DNA of 64,000 bases from Ascidia mentula (Eukaryota; Chordata; Ascidiacea; Phlebobranchia; Ascidiidae): assembly GCA_947561715.1 (NCBI GenBank), contig OX387204.1:4717001-4781000 (forward strand), read 5' to 3'. Position numbers and translations under genes: made by a program. Shown one piece after another: positions 1 to 12,300 of the stretch. The notes under the pieces are model-generated. The model was given only the letters and a program-made list of their open reading frames with translations. It searched no databases and was not told where the DNA came from. Positions within the stretch are counted from its first letter, which is position 1; each line of letters starts with the position of its first letter.

Positions 1-442
1 TTTGTTATGGTGTTGTAACGTTTCTATCCATTTTCTATCTTACGAAAATGGCGTAATATTCACGCGCGTTACTAGTTTGTGGAAATTCAGCTTCTGCCTG
101 AAGCAGATGTTGCCGTTGCCGCTCCTCAATAGGTAATTACAGCGTTGATCCACGCAGGCGTTTAAAATGCCTCTTCTTGTTGTGAAACATATTTTTAAAA
201 CAACCTAATAGTTTGTTGGTCGTCCAGATGTACGGTCGCATTCACAATTCTCCGACACGTATAGGCCACAAAAAAGTGTGTGTGACGTTGTGGTTTCCTA
301 CTTTTTACATTCCAACATTTGTTGCTTTGCTAAAGCGGAGTATCTGAGGACAACTCGTATTTTCTATTTTGCACATTTGATCCCAAAAACTTGACTTACG
401 CACGAATCATATTGGTTTATGATTTGAAGTATTTTTGTGTAG
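1..442. other. No confident gene; probable intron or upstream part of the VioB-like gene
   Basis: I see no supported coding exon here. The first exon of the downstream VioB-like gene begins at 443 right after an acceptor (ending TGTGTAG) and in mid-codon, so at least one more 5' exon must lie here or before the window. A possible donor follows an open stretch near 75–131, but its translation does not resemble the family, so it is not called. Confidence 0.4.
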
Positions 443-3400
443 CAAGCTGGAAAATATAACTTGGCACAACGAGCATTACAAGACATTATTCCGGAATAGC
501 AGAGAACTTAGTATCAACATGGTCATCGATGCTTTTAATTACACAAGAAAAAGCGGGCGACTTACTGGAACTGTTGGTATCTGTTTTATTCTTACGTTTG
601 TAAAAATGAGTTTAAAAACAAAAGGATATACCTTAGAATCTAAGACTTTCTGAATCTGTTGTTGCCAGACATATTGCAATTTAAAATATACTGCTTTTCT
701 GGCATAAAATGAATGTAGGCTACTGTCACGAAGTTTCATCTGTCATTCAGCGAAACCAAACTCTGATGAAGTTTCGCTGAATGACAACAATACAGTACGT
801 TAATTTTTTGCCGGAAGAGCAGTAGGATATACTTTCTTTTCATTTGTAGGTATGACGTCACTGGACGACCCAAATGAACAAACGTCCACCCGTATTTTGC
901 AATCCACTTACTTCGGCTGCCTTCACGCACCTTTTTATCACTACAAAGACAAACACGTTCTAACAATAGACATATCGGCAAGCTTACCATCGTATAGGAA
1001 CAAGACTATCAAAACAAGGAACTTGTATGTAGCTCTTGCTGTAAGTTGCAGGTAAATGTCTAACAGCAGTAATGCCAATAGAATAACCTGCTTCGTTGGT
1101 TGAGAATTTATACAATGCAATAGTCAAATGTAGCACACACGCAGTCACGTGCCGGGAATACAGTATTTTTGCCCTTAGATTCCCGTATGTTTATCCGAAT
1201 GAGGTTTGCTCCCAAATAATCACAACCACAAGCGGAAAGACATTTTTTCTTATTGACCTCATCTCGAAATACATGGACGTCGGGGAGAAATGGTATACGC
1301 TTATTGGAGGTATAATTGACATCAGCACTGCTCATCTTTCGAAGGGTGTCGAAAAACTGTTTGACAAACACAAAATTGCTGTGATAAGAAAAGACGTCCG
1401 CAGTACCCATGTGTAAGTACCTACTTGTGTAGTAAACAGCAGTGAAAATATCCTTTTATTGACTACACTGGAATTTGAACCAGGACATCCTGACCACAAA
1501 TCCCGATCAGGTTTTCTTCTTGGTATGTATAGGTCTGGCGCTTTACTAATGCTGCCAATCATCACACTGGTTCTCTTTTCCCTTTTAGCGAACCATGGTG
1601 AAATTGCACATACTTAATTTATTTTCTACCTGTTTTTCTGTTCAACCCATCATCGCTGTACGATAATATCATGCTTGCTAAACTGTAATAAGTGGAATCC
1701 AAATTACGACACAAACCCGTTTTAGAATGAGAAGTTAAGACTATATAAGTTAAGATTCAGTATAAGTTTTGTTCGTTTAGGACTATAATGGTTACAAATT
1801 GGTCTTACCTATACTTTATGTGTTGTTCTTGTATTAACACAAATTTTATTACTTAACATCGTAGTAGCAGTTCGTATAGCTACGAGTAACAACTAGCTTT
1901 TGAACGAAACGATTGACTTGTTGTTGGCATAATTCAGTTATTTTATACCCCAAAAGCGTGATAGTTGTTTTAAACTTGACGCTCACGGTCGTTCAATTTG
2001 CTGAAATTCTTTGCATTCTATTTGGACATTACTTTATGAAATCCCCAAAAGTATGCCGCGGTTATGTTCCATTCGTTTATCAGAAACTACAAAATCTCTC
2101 TTGAAGAAAGTAAATTCGGTATCAACATCGGTGTACTGAACTCTATGGTAAAGAGGCTTAACGTAGGCCAATCCACAACTTACCCGGGGTTTGTTTCACA
2201 ATATGGAAATCCTGTACAGGGCGCAAATCTACAAGTGGAAATCGCCCCTGCAATGTCGCAAATTGTTTGTACATTTAAAGCATGTGAGACGTAAGTTCCA
2301 TGTATATGTTTGTTGGCCTTGCATGCAAGTCGAACCAAATGCAAGTCGAACCAAAAGGATGCCTTGGTGTACATAATGTTGTGTTTACATTTTTGCCGCT
2401 GACAAAGGACCACGTCGAAATAATATTTAGTTTAAACAGACTTACCACATATATCAAAACTAAAATTTTTACAAAAAATTTACAAAAAATTTAGAAAATT
2501 GTCACAACCCGAGGACGCTCTGTTGATCTTGAATAAGTTACCGACCACGAATGGATCCGGAATGAATGACTTTATGTTGACTGCTGTTAAAGATCCCAAT
2601 GTCAAACGATGTGGGATCGATGGTCAACTCTACGTCATGGCTGTACATCTGAAGTATTAAAAACATGTTTTTTTAATCAAATCAACCCATTCCATATTTA
2701 TTTTTAATTCGTTTAATTACTCCTTATTTTAAACATCAAAACAACATATTGAACTTTGCTTGCAGATACAGAATTGCAGGGAAAACATACGTGTTTACTA
2801 ATTCTGACGTAGCCAACCACGGCAGCTATTACAACTTGTTGACAATACGCCCAGTCGTGAGAATATTTAACAAAATCCCTGTTAAAAAGTGCCCTGGATG
2901 GCTAGACGTGCAAGGTGCGTTTTACCGCGAAAAACAAATAGTTTGAAGCGATTAAGGTTTCATGGTGTTCTAATTACGTTGTATGTAAGTACGGGACCAA
3001 CAATTCAAAAATTGCTTGTGCAGACATATTTCTTCAGTACTACAATTTATACCCGGTCATGGCAAGGCACGGAATAATTGATTTGCATTCGTACACGGAC
3101 GTAAAGCGAAAAGCAAGAATGCTTAGAACCGCTATGTTTGAATACGAATTCGGAAACTCCAAGTGAGACGATCTTCCTTTTTTTCCATTTTATAGCTTGG
3201 TAATTGTGACTCGGCATTTGCCAAGGTACATGCCTGCGTCACGTGATTTATCTTTGAGCAAGCAGGAGTTAATATGGAACTGGATGGAGTGCGGTATGCA
3301 GTTCGACACGTCGACCCCCAACCACGGTAAAAAAATAAAGTTTTCCAGCAAAAGAAATACTGCAAAATATTTTGGAAGCTTTTTGGACTAAAACAACTAT

Positions 3401-5523
3401 GATACTGGTATTGTGAATGAACTTGTTACTGCAAGAAATCTAATTTCAAATGCCCTTTCTCATACGTCAATGTTTACTTACTCGGCGTAACATTAGAACG
3501 ATGCTCGGCTGAGCAGATCAAATCTGGCAAAGAAGAAATATTGCAGCTTCTGCAAAACGCCGTTGAGGTCGAACTGGCAACTATACCTCCGTATTTCACC
3601 GCCTTGCTCAGCCTAAAAACCGAGGAATCTCGAAACTTGGAAATCGCTAAACTTATTAAGTCCATTTACACAGAAGAAATGCTACACATGTCTCTGGCAG
3701 GAAACATCTTGAATGCGGTAAACAGCTTGCTCGGAAAATTTGTTGGATAATATCTTGCTTGAAAACAGCAATAGACAATTGGGGCAAAGTGTAATTTTAT
3801 AGTTTCAAAATTTGATGCTGCAATGCAGCAAAACACATATACAACAATAAATAAGTAAGAAATCCATTTTTTTTGTTAGGTGGGTGGAACAGTGAATCTT
3901 ACAAACATGAACCGTCTTCCCACATACCCTATTTCACTCGGAAGTGGAACTTTCTACAGCTTAGGGGGAGAATCCCTCGTGCCCCTGCAAAAGTTCAGTA
4001 TTTCTCTCGCGCGTGACGTTTTCACGAATATCGAGAAACCGAGCCCACCGCAAGTGCAAAAGGTTGGCTGGTGTCAGTGACTACATCTATAGGTGTAGCA
4101 GAAACAATAAGTTATTATTTAAACCCATCTAACCACAACAAAATGTTTTTGCGAAGAAATTTCTAAAAATGGCGGCGATGTGGAAATTATTAGGAAATGA
4201 GGATGATTTTGTACCAAGCTCAAAAATGCGGATGCTTTTGGCCGATTATGAAGCATTGGAGAAAGACAAAGATGAAGCTGTTGACACTAAAAACGATAGC
4301 CAGACAGAATCGGAACTTGGTGTTTGGCATGGCATCAACAGGCTGGCATACAAACTCATGAAGCCAGAATCCAAACTGTCCAAAACAATAGGAGATCTGT
4401 ACGTTAGGGTGCTCACACAAATCACGTACTTGGAGTCGTGTTTACAAATTGAAAGCATTGAAAACCGGGAACACACGCGAAAAACATTGTTCATTGGCGA
4501 ACCTAGGAAACAGCTGAATATGAGTCAGTGGTACAACCCCGTACCTCTGGGAAGCGTCGAGGAAAACACGGAGATGTTGGCTCGCCAGATGAACAGGGAA
4601 AAACTTTCCTCAAACGATGATAGCAAAAGTTTCATCTTGCAAAAAGACAATCAACTCCTGTGGATGAAAAACCGGAACCTCACCTCGCCTTTGTTTCCAG
4701 TTTACGACTTAAAGACTGCGATACAAGCTGTCATCGAAATTGTTTATCAAGGTAAGGAGCAATTATATCGTCTAGAGGTCTAGACTTTTGTCTGGAGTAT
4801 TTGCACAAAGCTGCCTGTTCTCGGTTGTTTGTTTCTCCTCCATTTTAAAACTAAAAAATAAATTAACCGCACATTAATTCTCAAAAAATAGTTAACAATG
4901 AACTAATTGGGTACATCACATGGTTGTTGTATTCTGTCTTTGTAGGCGAAGGAGGCAGTCCGTGCTCTATGTTCAGGGAATCCCCACTCGGTGAAAATCT
5001 CAGCTACCAGAAATCGCACTACGCGAAATTTTGGGAAATCGTCCGCGGCCGAAAGTTGAAACTTATCGATATTTCCGAACATTCGTTCTCACCAGCCTAC
5101 TGTCTCAACACGTCTGATTACGGGTGTCATGTGAAACAATCTGTCAACAAACAACTCTGTTTTGTCGGCGATGAGATTCCCTTTGATGAGGACGGCGTTT
5201 GGCCGATACTTACCAACCCAGGCCCATTTACATACCCAAAAAACACACTGGCGTACGAACTCGACCATCAGTTTAACCTTCAATACACAAGACTGCTATG
5301 GTGCCTTCAGGGAGTCTTCAATGGCCACCCGCACATGATGAAGAATTGTATGAGTTTTATGTACGACTTAATTCTAACAGGCAAGCAAGTGGTGGCGACG
5401 CCAATAAAAAGAAAATGGCCGATCCGTGCCGGTGTGCACGAAGAACTAGAGCTCCACGCCACACCAACGTGGCTTTTTGTGCGGGAATCCGACTACAGGG
5501 CAGGACTGAATCTGCAAGTCTAG
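443..5523 (+). CDS. VioB/RebD-like ferritin-like-domain protein, 12 exons, 5' end missing
   Basis: Exons inferred at 443–576, 850–1051, 1179–1412, 2084–2290, 2495–2653, 2766–2914, 3024–3162, 3226–3326, 3497–3717, 3880–4062, 4202–4751 and 4946–5523. All junction phases agree, giving about 952 residues, close to the roughly 1000 of bacterial VioB. The ferritin-like core lies in exon 9: ELATIPPYF and EEMLHM carry the Glu and Glu-x-x-His expected as metal ligands, followed in exon 10 by GGTVNLT. Exon 8 (YMPASRDLSLSKQE) and the join of exons 11 and 12 (YQGEGG, then SHYAKFWEI) match conserved stretches of VioB/RebD, which couple two indole-imine molecules in violacein/rebeccamycin synthesis. Known: that family is mainly bacterial, with ferritin-like relatives in fungi. 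Inferred: an animal gene of bacterial or ancient origin that has acquired introns. The substrate is unknown. The start of exon 11 is the least certain boundary. Confidence 0.75.
1455..1560 (-). repeat. tRNA-derived SINE-like fragment in an intron
   Basis: On the minus strand a B-box-like stretch (TGGTTCAAATTCCAG) follows an A-box-like stretch (TGGCAGCATTAGTA) at about tRNA spacing. A closed cloverleaf cannot be drawn with confidence, so this looks like a SINE head or tRNA relic rather than a functional tRNA. It lies in the intron between the exons ending at 1412 and starting at 2084. Confidence 0.35.
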
Positions 5524-6436
5524 CCCTGACAACATGGAAACTCGTCAGCGTGAATCTTTCACCACCGACAAAGAATGGGCATTTGGCTTCGGATTTTGTT
5601 TCAACCATTACAACCAAACTATGTATAATAGTAACGATTTCTTTGTCCAAATCCACGTAAAACTAATCCATGTGAATTTAAAGTTTGTATGGAACTGTTT
5701 TTAATGAAACAAAATCATTCCCATTAAATTAAAACCGTTTGTATTGTACACGAAGGGGCCCAAAGCGAGGAGATTGAAAAAACTGGTTGCCGTTGTCACA
5801 AATATCCACAGGCCACAGGGCAGAAGTTGCGTAACATTCTTTCTTCTGTTTTTAGAAACATACGTAACTGTATGTTATATAATTCGTGTCGGAGTTTGTT
5901 GCGTAACCATTAAACCACTCAAGTGTCTGGTTTTTCTATACGAACCGAAGCAAAAACTAACGATATAGCAATACCAAATGAAGTGCCTTCCTAGTTGGCG
6001 TTAACAATGTTCATAAACTTGCCAAACTGAATTAAAGCATTTTTTTTAACCTCGCATGTTGGTAGTCAAAATTCGAATATTTGGACAAAATCGAAATTAA
6101 TTCCTTGGGTTTGGGGCAGATAAACATCTGTACTTGTGCAAATGTAAAAGGCTGAACAGAAGTTTATTCACAAACAATCAATTGCATTTAATCTCTTTTG
6201 CAGACAACAATAATACATCGTTTCGACCTTTCAGGTTTCATAATCAGTGCAGCTTCTTAGTAATCCCTATTTTGGGGAAAGGTTCGTGGCCACGGAGACC
6301 TTTAGCCGCGAAGTTGAATTACAATCTGGGAGTCGAACCGGAACTGAACCCGAGCCCTTAAACAGGTTTTGGGCGTTTTACTAATGTGAAACGAAGCTGA
6401 GCCCAACGCCTTTTGCATAGAATTCATAAACATTTA
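5524..6436 (+). repeat. 3' flank of VioB-like copy A, the repeated unit of the local duplications
   Basis: This 0.9-kb flank has no supported exon. It matters because its sequence recurs downstream: the part after the stop is found again at 9050–9510 and 10097–10551, and the part from 5991 recurs at about 9565–10060 and 12301–12731. It contains a B-box-like motif (GGTTCGACTCC on the minus strand near 6330) of unknown meaning. The recurrences show that the duplicated unit extends well beyond the coding exons. Confidence 0.7.
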
Positions 6437-7024
6437 AGAAAAATGTCACTACCTGAAGACACTTTGTTAATCTTAATGAAGTTAACGACCACGAATGGAT
6501 CCGGAATGAATGACTTCATGTGACAACTGTTAAAGTTCCCAATGTCAAACGGTAAGGCATCGATGGGCGACTGTATTTTATGGCTGTACATCTGAAGTAA
6601 TAAAAACATGTTTTTTATTCAAAACAACAAATTCCATACGTCTTCTTCATTCTTTCAATTGCCCTTAACATCAAAACAACATGTTGAAATTTGCTTGCAG
6701 ATACAGAATTACAGGAAAAACATACGTGTTTACCAATTCTGACGTAGCCACCGACGGCCGCTATTAAAAACTGTTGATAATACGCTCACAGTCGTCAGAA
6801 TACTTAACAAAATCCCAGTTCAAAAGTGCCCTGGATGGCTAGACGTGCAAGGTGCGTTTTGCCGCGAAAAACAAAATACTTTAAGGGCATGATAGGCAGG
6901 AACGCATTGCGCAGGTCCTTTCTTGGCGATCACAGCTAACGTATCACGATCATGAGGTATTCAGGCTTGGCAACCTAGCTGCATCAGCCACTTTTTCCCG
7001 ACAAGTCCAAGCAAGATTTGAAAA

Positions 7025-7095
7025 ATCAAGCTCCCGGTGAGGTTTGAACTCACGACCCTTGGCTAACCAGACCCAACGCTACCAACTGATAGCTC
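7025..7095 (-). repeat. tRNA-like (SINE-type) fragment inside copy B
   Basis: The minus strand reads GAGCTATCAGTTGGTAGCG (D-arm/A-box-like), then GTGAGTTCAAACCTCAC, a T-arm with a paired 5-bp stem and a B-box. The expected acceptor stem does not pair (5' side ACACTGA against CGGGAGC), so I call a tRNA-derived repeat, not a tRNA gene. It sits in the stretch that replaces the lost ferritin-core exons. Confidence 0.5.
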
Positions 7096-7480
7096 AGTGT
7101 TTTAACGGGGTAAATTGTGGCCAAGGTACACTGGTGCGCAAGCGGACAACTTGCCAGGCAACCTTCACATATACGTTGGGGATCTCTACCACCGTATCAT
7201 ATAGCGCAGTAATATAAGAATTCATCGTGACTCTGCAAAAGTTCAGTATTTCACTCGTGCGTGACGTTTTCACAAATATCGAGAAACCGAGCCCACCGCA
7301 AGTGCAAAAGGTTGGCTGGTGTCAGTGACTACATCTATAGGTGTAGCAGAAACGATAAGTTATAATATAGGCATCAACAGACTGGCATACAAACTCATGA
7401 AGCCAGAATCCAAACTGTCCAAAACAATAGGAGATCTGTACGTTAGGTTGCTCACACAAATTACGTACTTGGAGTCGTGT

Positions 7481-7951
7481 GTAACGGCAGAATTTGCGCG
7501 TCTGGCACCGCGCCGTCGTCACACCAAGAAGGAATGTCAATTTCCAAAAACGCGTGTATTTGCCACACGGGCACAGGCACATGACAACACGTACGAGGTA
7601 CACGTACAAGAATAGGAACACGAGCACGTACACGAGCAAGAACACGGAGTTTTGAGCCAGATCACACGAAACATCAACACACCAATCCGATTAATATATC
7701 TTACAGCAACTTATTCAACCTTATTCAAATGGAATCAAGGCAACTTTAGCTTTAGTAAAATAAACTTGACATTAAATTCAGCACGCTACACGTGGTACCT
7801 AACAACTCAGTTTTACGAAGCATGGCAGAAGGAAAAAAGTTCTCTTGCATTATGATGTCACATACAAGGCAAAATTGATATTGTGTGGAAATTGAATTAC
7901 ATGTTTACTGTGTGACGCAGGGGTTGTGCATGAGTGATTTTCGATGTTACA
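7481..7951. mobile_element. ~471-bp MITE-like insertion with 6-bp target duplication
   Basis: Comparison with copy A gives the pre-insertion sequence directly: TCGTGT occurs once at 4436–4441 but twice here (7475–7480 and 7952–7957), flanking the extra DNA. The insert starts GTAAC and ends GTTAC(A), i.e. very short inverted ends. It carries no convincing ORF; its middle has short CACGTAC/ACACGAG-type repeats. Superfamily not assigned. Confidence 0.65.
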
Positions 7952-9049
7952 TCGTGTTTACAAATTGAAAGCATTGAAAACGGGGAACACACACGAAACA
8001 CATTGTTCATTGGCGAATGTAGGAAACAGCTGAATATGAGTCAGTGGTACAACCCCGTACCTCTGGGAAGCGTCGAGGAAAACACGGAGATGTTGGCTCG
8101 CCAGATGAACAGGGAAAAACTTTCCTCAAACGATGATAGCAAAAGTTTCATCTTGCAAGAAGACAAGCAACTCCTGTGGATGAAAAAACGGAACCTCACC
8201 TCGCCTTTGTTTCCAGTTTACGACTTAAAGACTGCGATACAAGCTGTCATCGAAATTGTTTATCAAGGTAAGGAGCAATTATATCGTCTAGACTCTAGAG
8301 GTCTAGACTTTTGTCTGGAGTATTTAAACAAAACGGCCTGTTGTCGGTTGTTTGTTTCTCCTCCATTTCAAAACTAAAAAATAAATTAAACGCACATTAA
8401 TTCTCAAAAAATAGTAAACAATGAACTAATTGGGTGCATCACATGGTTGTTGTATTCTGTCTTTGTAGGCGAAGGAGGCAGTCCGTGCTCTATGTTCAGG
8501 GAATCCCCAGTCGGTGAAAATCTCAGCTACCGGAATTCGCACTACGCGAAATTTTGGGAAATCGTCCGCGGCCGAAAGTTGAAACTTATCGATATTTCTG
8601 AACATTCGTTCTCACCAGCAGCCTACTGTCTCAACACGTCTGATTACGGGTGTCATGTGAAACAATCTGTCAACAAACAACTCTGTTTTGTCGGCGATGA
8701 GATTCCCTTTGATGAGGACGGCGTTTGGCCGATACTTACCAACCCAGGCCCATTCACATACCCAAAAAACACACTGGCGCACGAACTCGACCATCAGTTT
8801 AACCTTCAATACACAAGACTGCTATGGTGCCTTCAGGACGTCTTCAATGGCCACCCGCACATGATGAAGAATTGTATGAGTTTTATGTACGACTTAATTC
8901 TAACAGGCAAGCAAGTGGTGGCGACGCCAATAAAAAGAAAATGGCCGATCCGTGCCGGTGTGCACGAAGAACTAGAGCTCCACGCCACACCAACGTGGCT
9001 TTTTGTGCGGGAATCCGACTACAGGGCAAGACTGTATCTGCAAGTCTAG

Positions 9050-10060
9050 CCCTGACAACATGGAAACTCGTCAGCGTGAATCTTTCACCACCGACAAAGA
9101 ATGGGCATTTGGTTTCGGATTTTGTTTCAACCATTACAACCAAACTATGTATAATAGTAACGATTTCTTTGTCCAAATCCACGTAAAACTAATCCATGTG
9201 AATTTAAAGTTTGTATGGAACTGTTTTTAATGAAACAAAGTCATTCTCATTAAATTAAAACCGTTTCATTGTACACGAAGGGGCCGAAAGCGAGGAGATT
9301 GAAAAAACTGGTTGCCGTTGTCACAAATATCCACAGGCCACAGGGCAGAAGTTGCGTAACATTTTTTCTTCTGTCTTTAGAAACATACGTAGCTGTATGT
9401 GACGTAATTCGTGCCGGAGTTTGTTGCGTAACCATTAAACCACTCAAGCGTACATTATATAATATTCCTTGTAGCTCACGGTAACATCAGTAGGTGTAAG
9501 TGTCTGGTTTTTCTACGAACCGAAGCAAATACCAACAATATAGCAATACCAAATAAAGTGCCCTTCTAGTTGCCGTTAGCAATTTTCATAAACTTGCCAA
9601 ACTGAAGTAAAGCAATTTTTTTAACCTCGCGTGTTGGCAGTCAAAATTCGAATTTTTGGACAAAATCGAAATTAATTCATTGGGTTTGGGGCAGATAAAC
9701 ATCTGTACTTGCGCAAATGTAAATGGCAGAGCAGAAGTTTATTCACAAACAATCAATTGCATTTAATCTCTTTTGCAGACAACAATAAAACATCGTTTCG
9801 ACCTTTCAGGTTTCATACAGTATGCAGCTTCTTCGTAATCCCTATTCTGGGAAAAGGTTCGTGGCCACGGAGACCTTTAGCCGCCAAGTTGAATTACAAT
9901 CTGGAAGTCGAACCGGAACTGAACCCGAGCCCTTGAACCGGTTTTGAGCGTTTTTTTTAACGAAACTGAGCCCAAGTCGTTAAACCGGTTTGAGCGGTTT
10001 ACTAATGTGAAACGAAGCTGAGCCCAACGCCTTTTGCAAAGAATTCACAAACATTTTAGA
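9050..10060 (+). repeat. 3' flank of VioB-like copy B
   Basis: This is the duplicate of 5524–6436, with a few point changes and small indels. It is about 100 bp longer because a short AAACCGGTTTGAGCG-type motif is repeated near 9940–10000. I see no independent coding exon. Confidence 0.75.
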
Positions 10061-10096
10061 AAAACGCAGTAATATTTCATGCATCGGCATGCATTG

Positions 10097-10551
10097 GTCT
10101 AGCCCTGACAACATGGAAATTCGTCAGCGTGAATCCTTCACCACCAACAAAGAATGGGCATTTGGTTTCGGATTTTGTTTCAACCGATATGCCACTGAAG
10201 TAAGTATGATAGTAAAGATTTGTTTTTGTCCAAATCCACGTAAATCTAATCATGTGAAATTTAAAGTTTGTATGGAACTGTTTTTAATGAAACAAAGTCA
10301 TTCTCATTAAATTAAAACCGTCATACACGAAAGAGCCTAAAGTAAGGAGATTGAAAAAACTGATTGCCGTTATCAGAAATATCCACAGGCCATAGGGCAG
10401 AAGTTGCGTAACATTTTTCCTTCTCTTTTTGGATACACACGTAACTGTATGTTGTATAATTCGTATCGGAGTTTGTTGCGTAACCATTAAACCACTGAAG
10501 CGTACATTATATAATATTCCTTGTAGCTCACAGTAACATCAGTAGGTGTAA
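10097..10551 (+). repeat. Third fragment (copy C) of the duplicated segment
   Basis: It begins exactly at the sequence around the VioB-like stop codon (TCTAGCCCTGACAACATGG) and follows the 3' flank of copies A and B through the GTAACATCAGTAGGTGTAAG motif. No VioB-like coding sequence precedes it. It is more diverged than copy B is from copy A, suggesting an older duplication. Confidence 0.75.
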
Positions 10552-10937
10552 GGTTAGTCAAAGTATTTTCTGCTTTAAGTTTTATTACATAATATTGTTT
10601 GGTTTCTCCTCATTTGTGTTTGTTTTTCGATAGAATGTTTCAAAACAAATGTTTATTTGTTGGTGCGAATCTTGTGAAACTGTAAACAAGAAATACATTT
10701 ATTTCTGTTTTAAAGTTGCGTGACCACAAAAAGTTTTAAATTAGAAAAGTCGCCTCGTTCACATAAAAACTATTTCCTTTTTTTCTCTTGTGTTGGTGGT
10801 AATTGTGAGTTTGTTTTCAAAATGGTTATCGCATAGCTGGTGGTCAACCACAAATACCATGCGAAGTAAGTCTATAAATGCAACATATGAAAGAAGTTGC
10901 AATAGTTTGTAGATGGCCATCAGGGTTAAACGCTGCG

Positions 10938-11924
10938 ATGTCAAATTTGATCAGATTTCTTGTAATTTTACATTTAACGAATGCATTATTTGGATGGCAG
11001 TGCTTGTCTAATAGAAGAAATGCCGTTCGTCATTTTCAACGGGATGTCAAGAAAATAATTAAATCTTCCTCTGATCAAGTTAGTATATTTTTTTATGATC
11101 TGTATCGATCCATTTGTTACTACTTTGGAAACAATTTATTTTATACAAGATCAGTTTTTATAAAACCTGCTTTTTTTCGAAATGTAAAAGATAAAAGAAT
11201 CAAACTACTTTTCTGATTACACACTAATAATAAACGACAATCGTAATTGTTATTTTTGTCTTTTTAGCGAACTTGCATAAAAAATTACCGGGTTGAAGTT
11301 TGGCTTCCGGTGGGTTTGCGATTTATCTGTAAAAATTATCCGTAGCTATTTTAACGTTTGTTATTTTTTTTGTGTAGCCACCATCAGTAAATTCAGCTCG
11401 AAGGCCGACGACTGAAATTGCAGTCGGCTTGTTTGAGACAGGTACGATTGCGTGTGCGTGCGCATATATCCACACAACTTGCGCTACGTGACGCTTTGAA
11501 ATATTTCAGCTGGCAACCTTACCATGCTTCTTAATGATCTTCTCAGAACCTGTTCTGGAAATACCAGTGGTCCTCATGAAACTGGGGAAGATATTTCGTT
11601 ATCAACACAAATAATAAAATCTTTTCTTTGGCACATCTTGCACGTAAGATAAATTTTTCATTATAAGAGTATAAAACTCCAAATTTAATTTAATTTACAT
11701 GCAATATTATTGTTTTGTTTTGATTTTTTACGATTCCACAGCACTGCGGCGGCACCAGAACTGCGACGGGGAAGATTTTCCGTACGGTGTGCGCTGAGGA
11801 CGCGATCAGATTTCTGGTCGATGTTTCTCGCAGCCCTATGGTGGAAAACCATCGGTGGAAGAAACATGCTTTGCAAGCCTTCAACAGACTTCACAACACC
11901 AGTAGAAAATCTCGCTGCGTTTGA
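10938..11924 (+). CDS. Small secreted cysteine-containing protein, 4 exons, 173 aa
   Basis: Exons 10938–11078, 11378–11441, 11510–11643 and 11742–11924 have GT–AG borders and phases that close exactly (522 nt). The first about 20 residues (MSNLIRFLVILHLTNALFG) form a typical signal peptide, followed by a mature chain of about 150 residues with five cysteines (in WQCLS, RTCSG, HCGG, TVCAED, SRCV) and basic, probably helical stretches such as VRHFQRDVKKIIK and KKHALQAFNRLH. The size, signal peptide, Cys count and four-exon structure would suit a helical cytokine or hormone-like factor, but I recognise no family and assign no function. Only exon 1 would be noticed in a simple ORF scan. Splice support is by signal and phase only. 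Confidence 0.65.
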
Positions 11925-12300
11925 TTTGTGTTGGAATGCGGTCCACTTGATTCGCTATTTGAATTAAATGAAACGCATACAAATTTTAGTGCCAGGTGAC
12001 CTCTGTTTAAAAAGCCAGGCATACTTTTAACAATTTCATCGTCTCTGCACGACCGAATTATTATGTGCTGCAAATTAAATTTATATATTAAACATATGGC
12101 TCTTTTTGTCTGATAGTATGGGAGTTAGACAACATTTTTATGTCGCAATATGGTTTCTTTAGACCAAATTAAAGTAGGAAAGCACCAAATCTATGAAACA
12201 AAAACGCACAAAAAATTAAAGTAGGACCTTTAAATAAATAAATATTCAATAAACAAAAGATAAAACTGAGATCCGAAAATAAAATTATAGTTCCCTCCCA
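11925..12300. other. Intergenic, AT-rich; nothing recognised
   Basis: Low-complexity AT-rich sequence downstream of the secreted-protein gene. AATAAA-like words occur (for example near 12233–12260) and could serve as its polyadenylation signal. No other structure seen. Confidence 0.4.

Larger units (their letters stand above)
6437..9049 (+). pseudogene. Degenerate tandem copy (copy B) of the VioB-like gene
   Basis: 6437–6600 and 6702–6863 are near copies of the exons at 2495–2653 and 2766–2914 but are broken: a base loss creates ATGTGA, and TATTAC has become TATTAA. The ferritin-core exons (3024–3717 in copy A) are absent; unrelated sequence containing a tRNA-like fragment occupies 6890–7230. 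From 7232 the copy resumes, lacks the segment matching 4135–4330, is interrupted by an insertion at 7481–7951, then continues to the stop at 9049. The last exon (8472–9049) remains fully open and very similar to copy A, differing by a few residues including one extra Ala. Because the catalytic core is missing, an active enzyme is not expected; the intact 3' exon points to a recent duplication. Confidence 0.8.

Noticed and set aside
5298..5660. 120-codon plus and 99-codon minus ORFs over the VioB-like last exon (and duplicates at 8824–9186)
   Set aside because: Alternate frames of the conserved last exon; their conservation between copies follows from the duplication.
7025..7095. Functional tRNA gene
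   Set aside because: A T-arm is present but the acceptor stem does not pair; called a tRNA-derived repeat instead.
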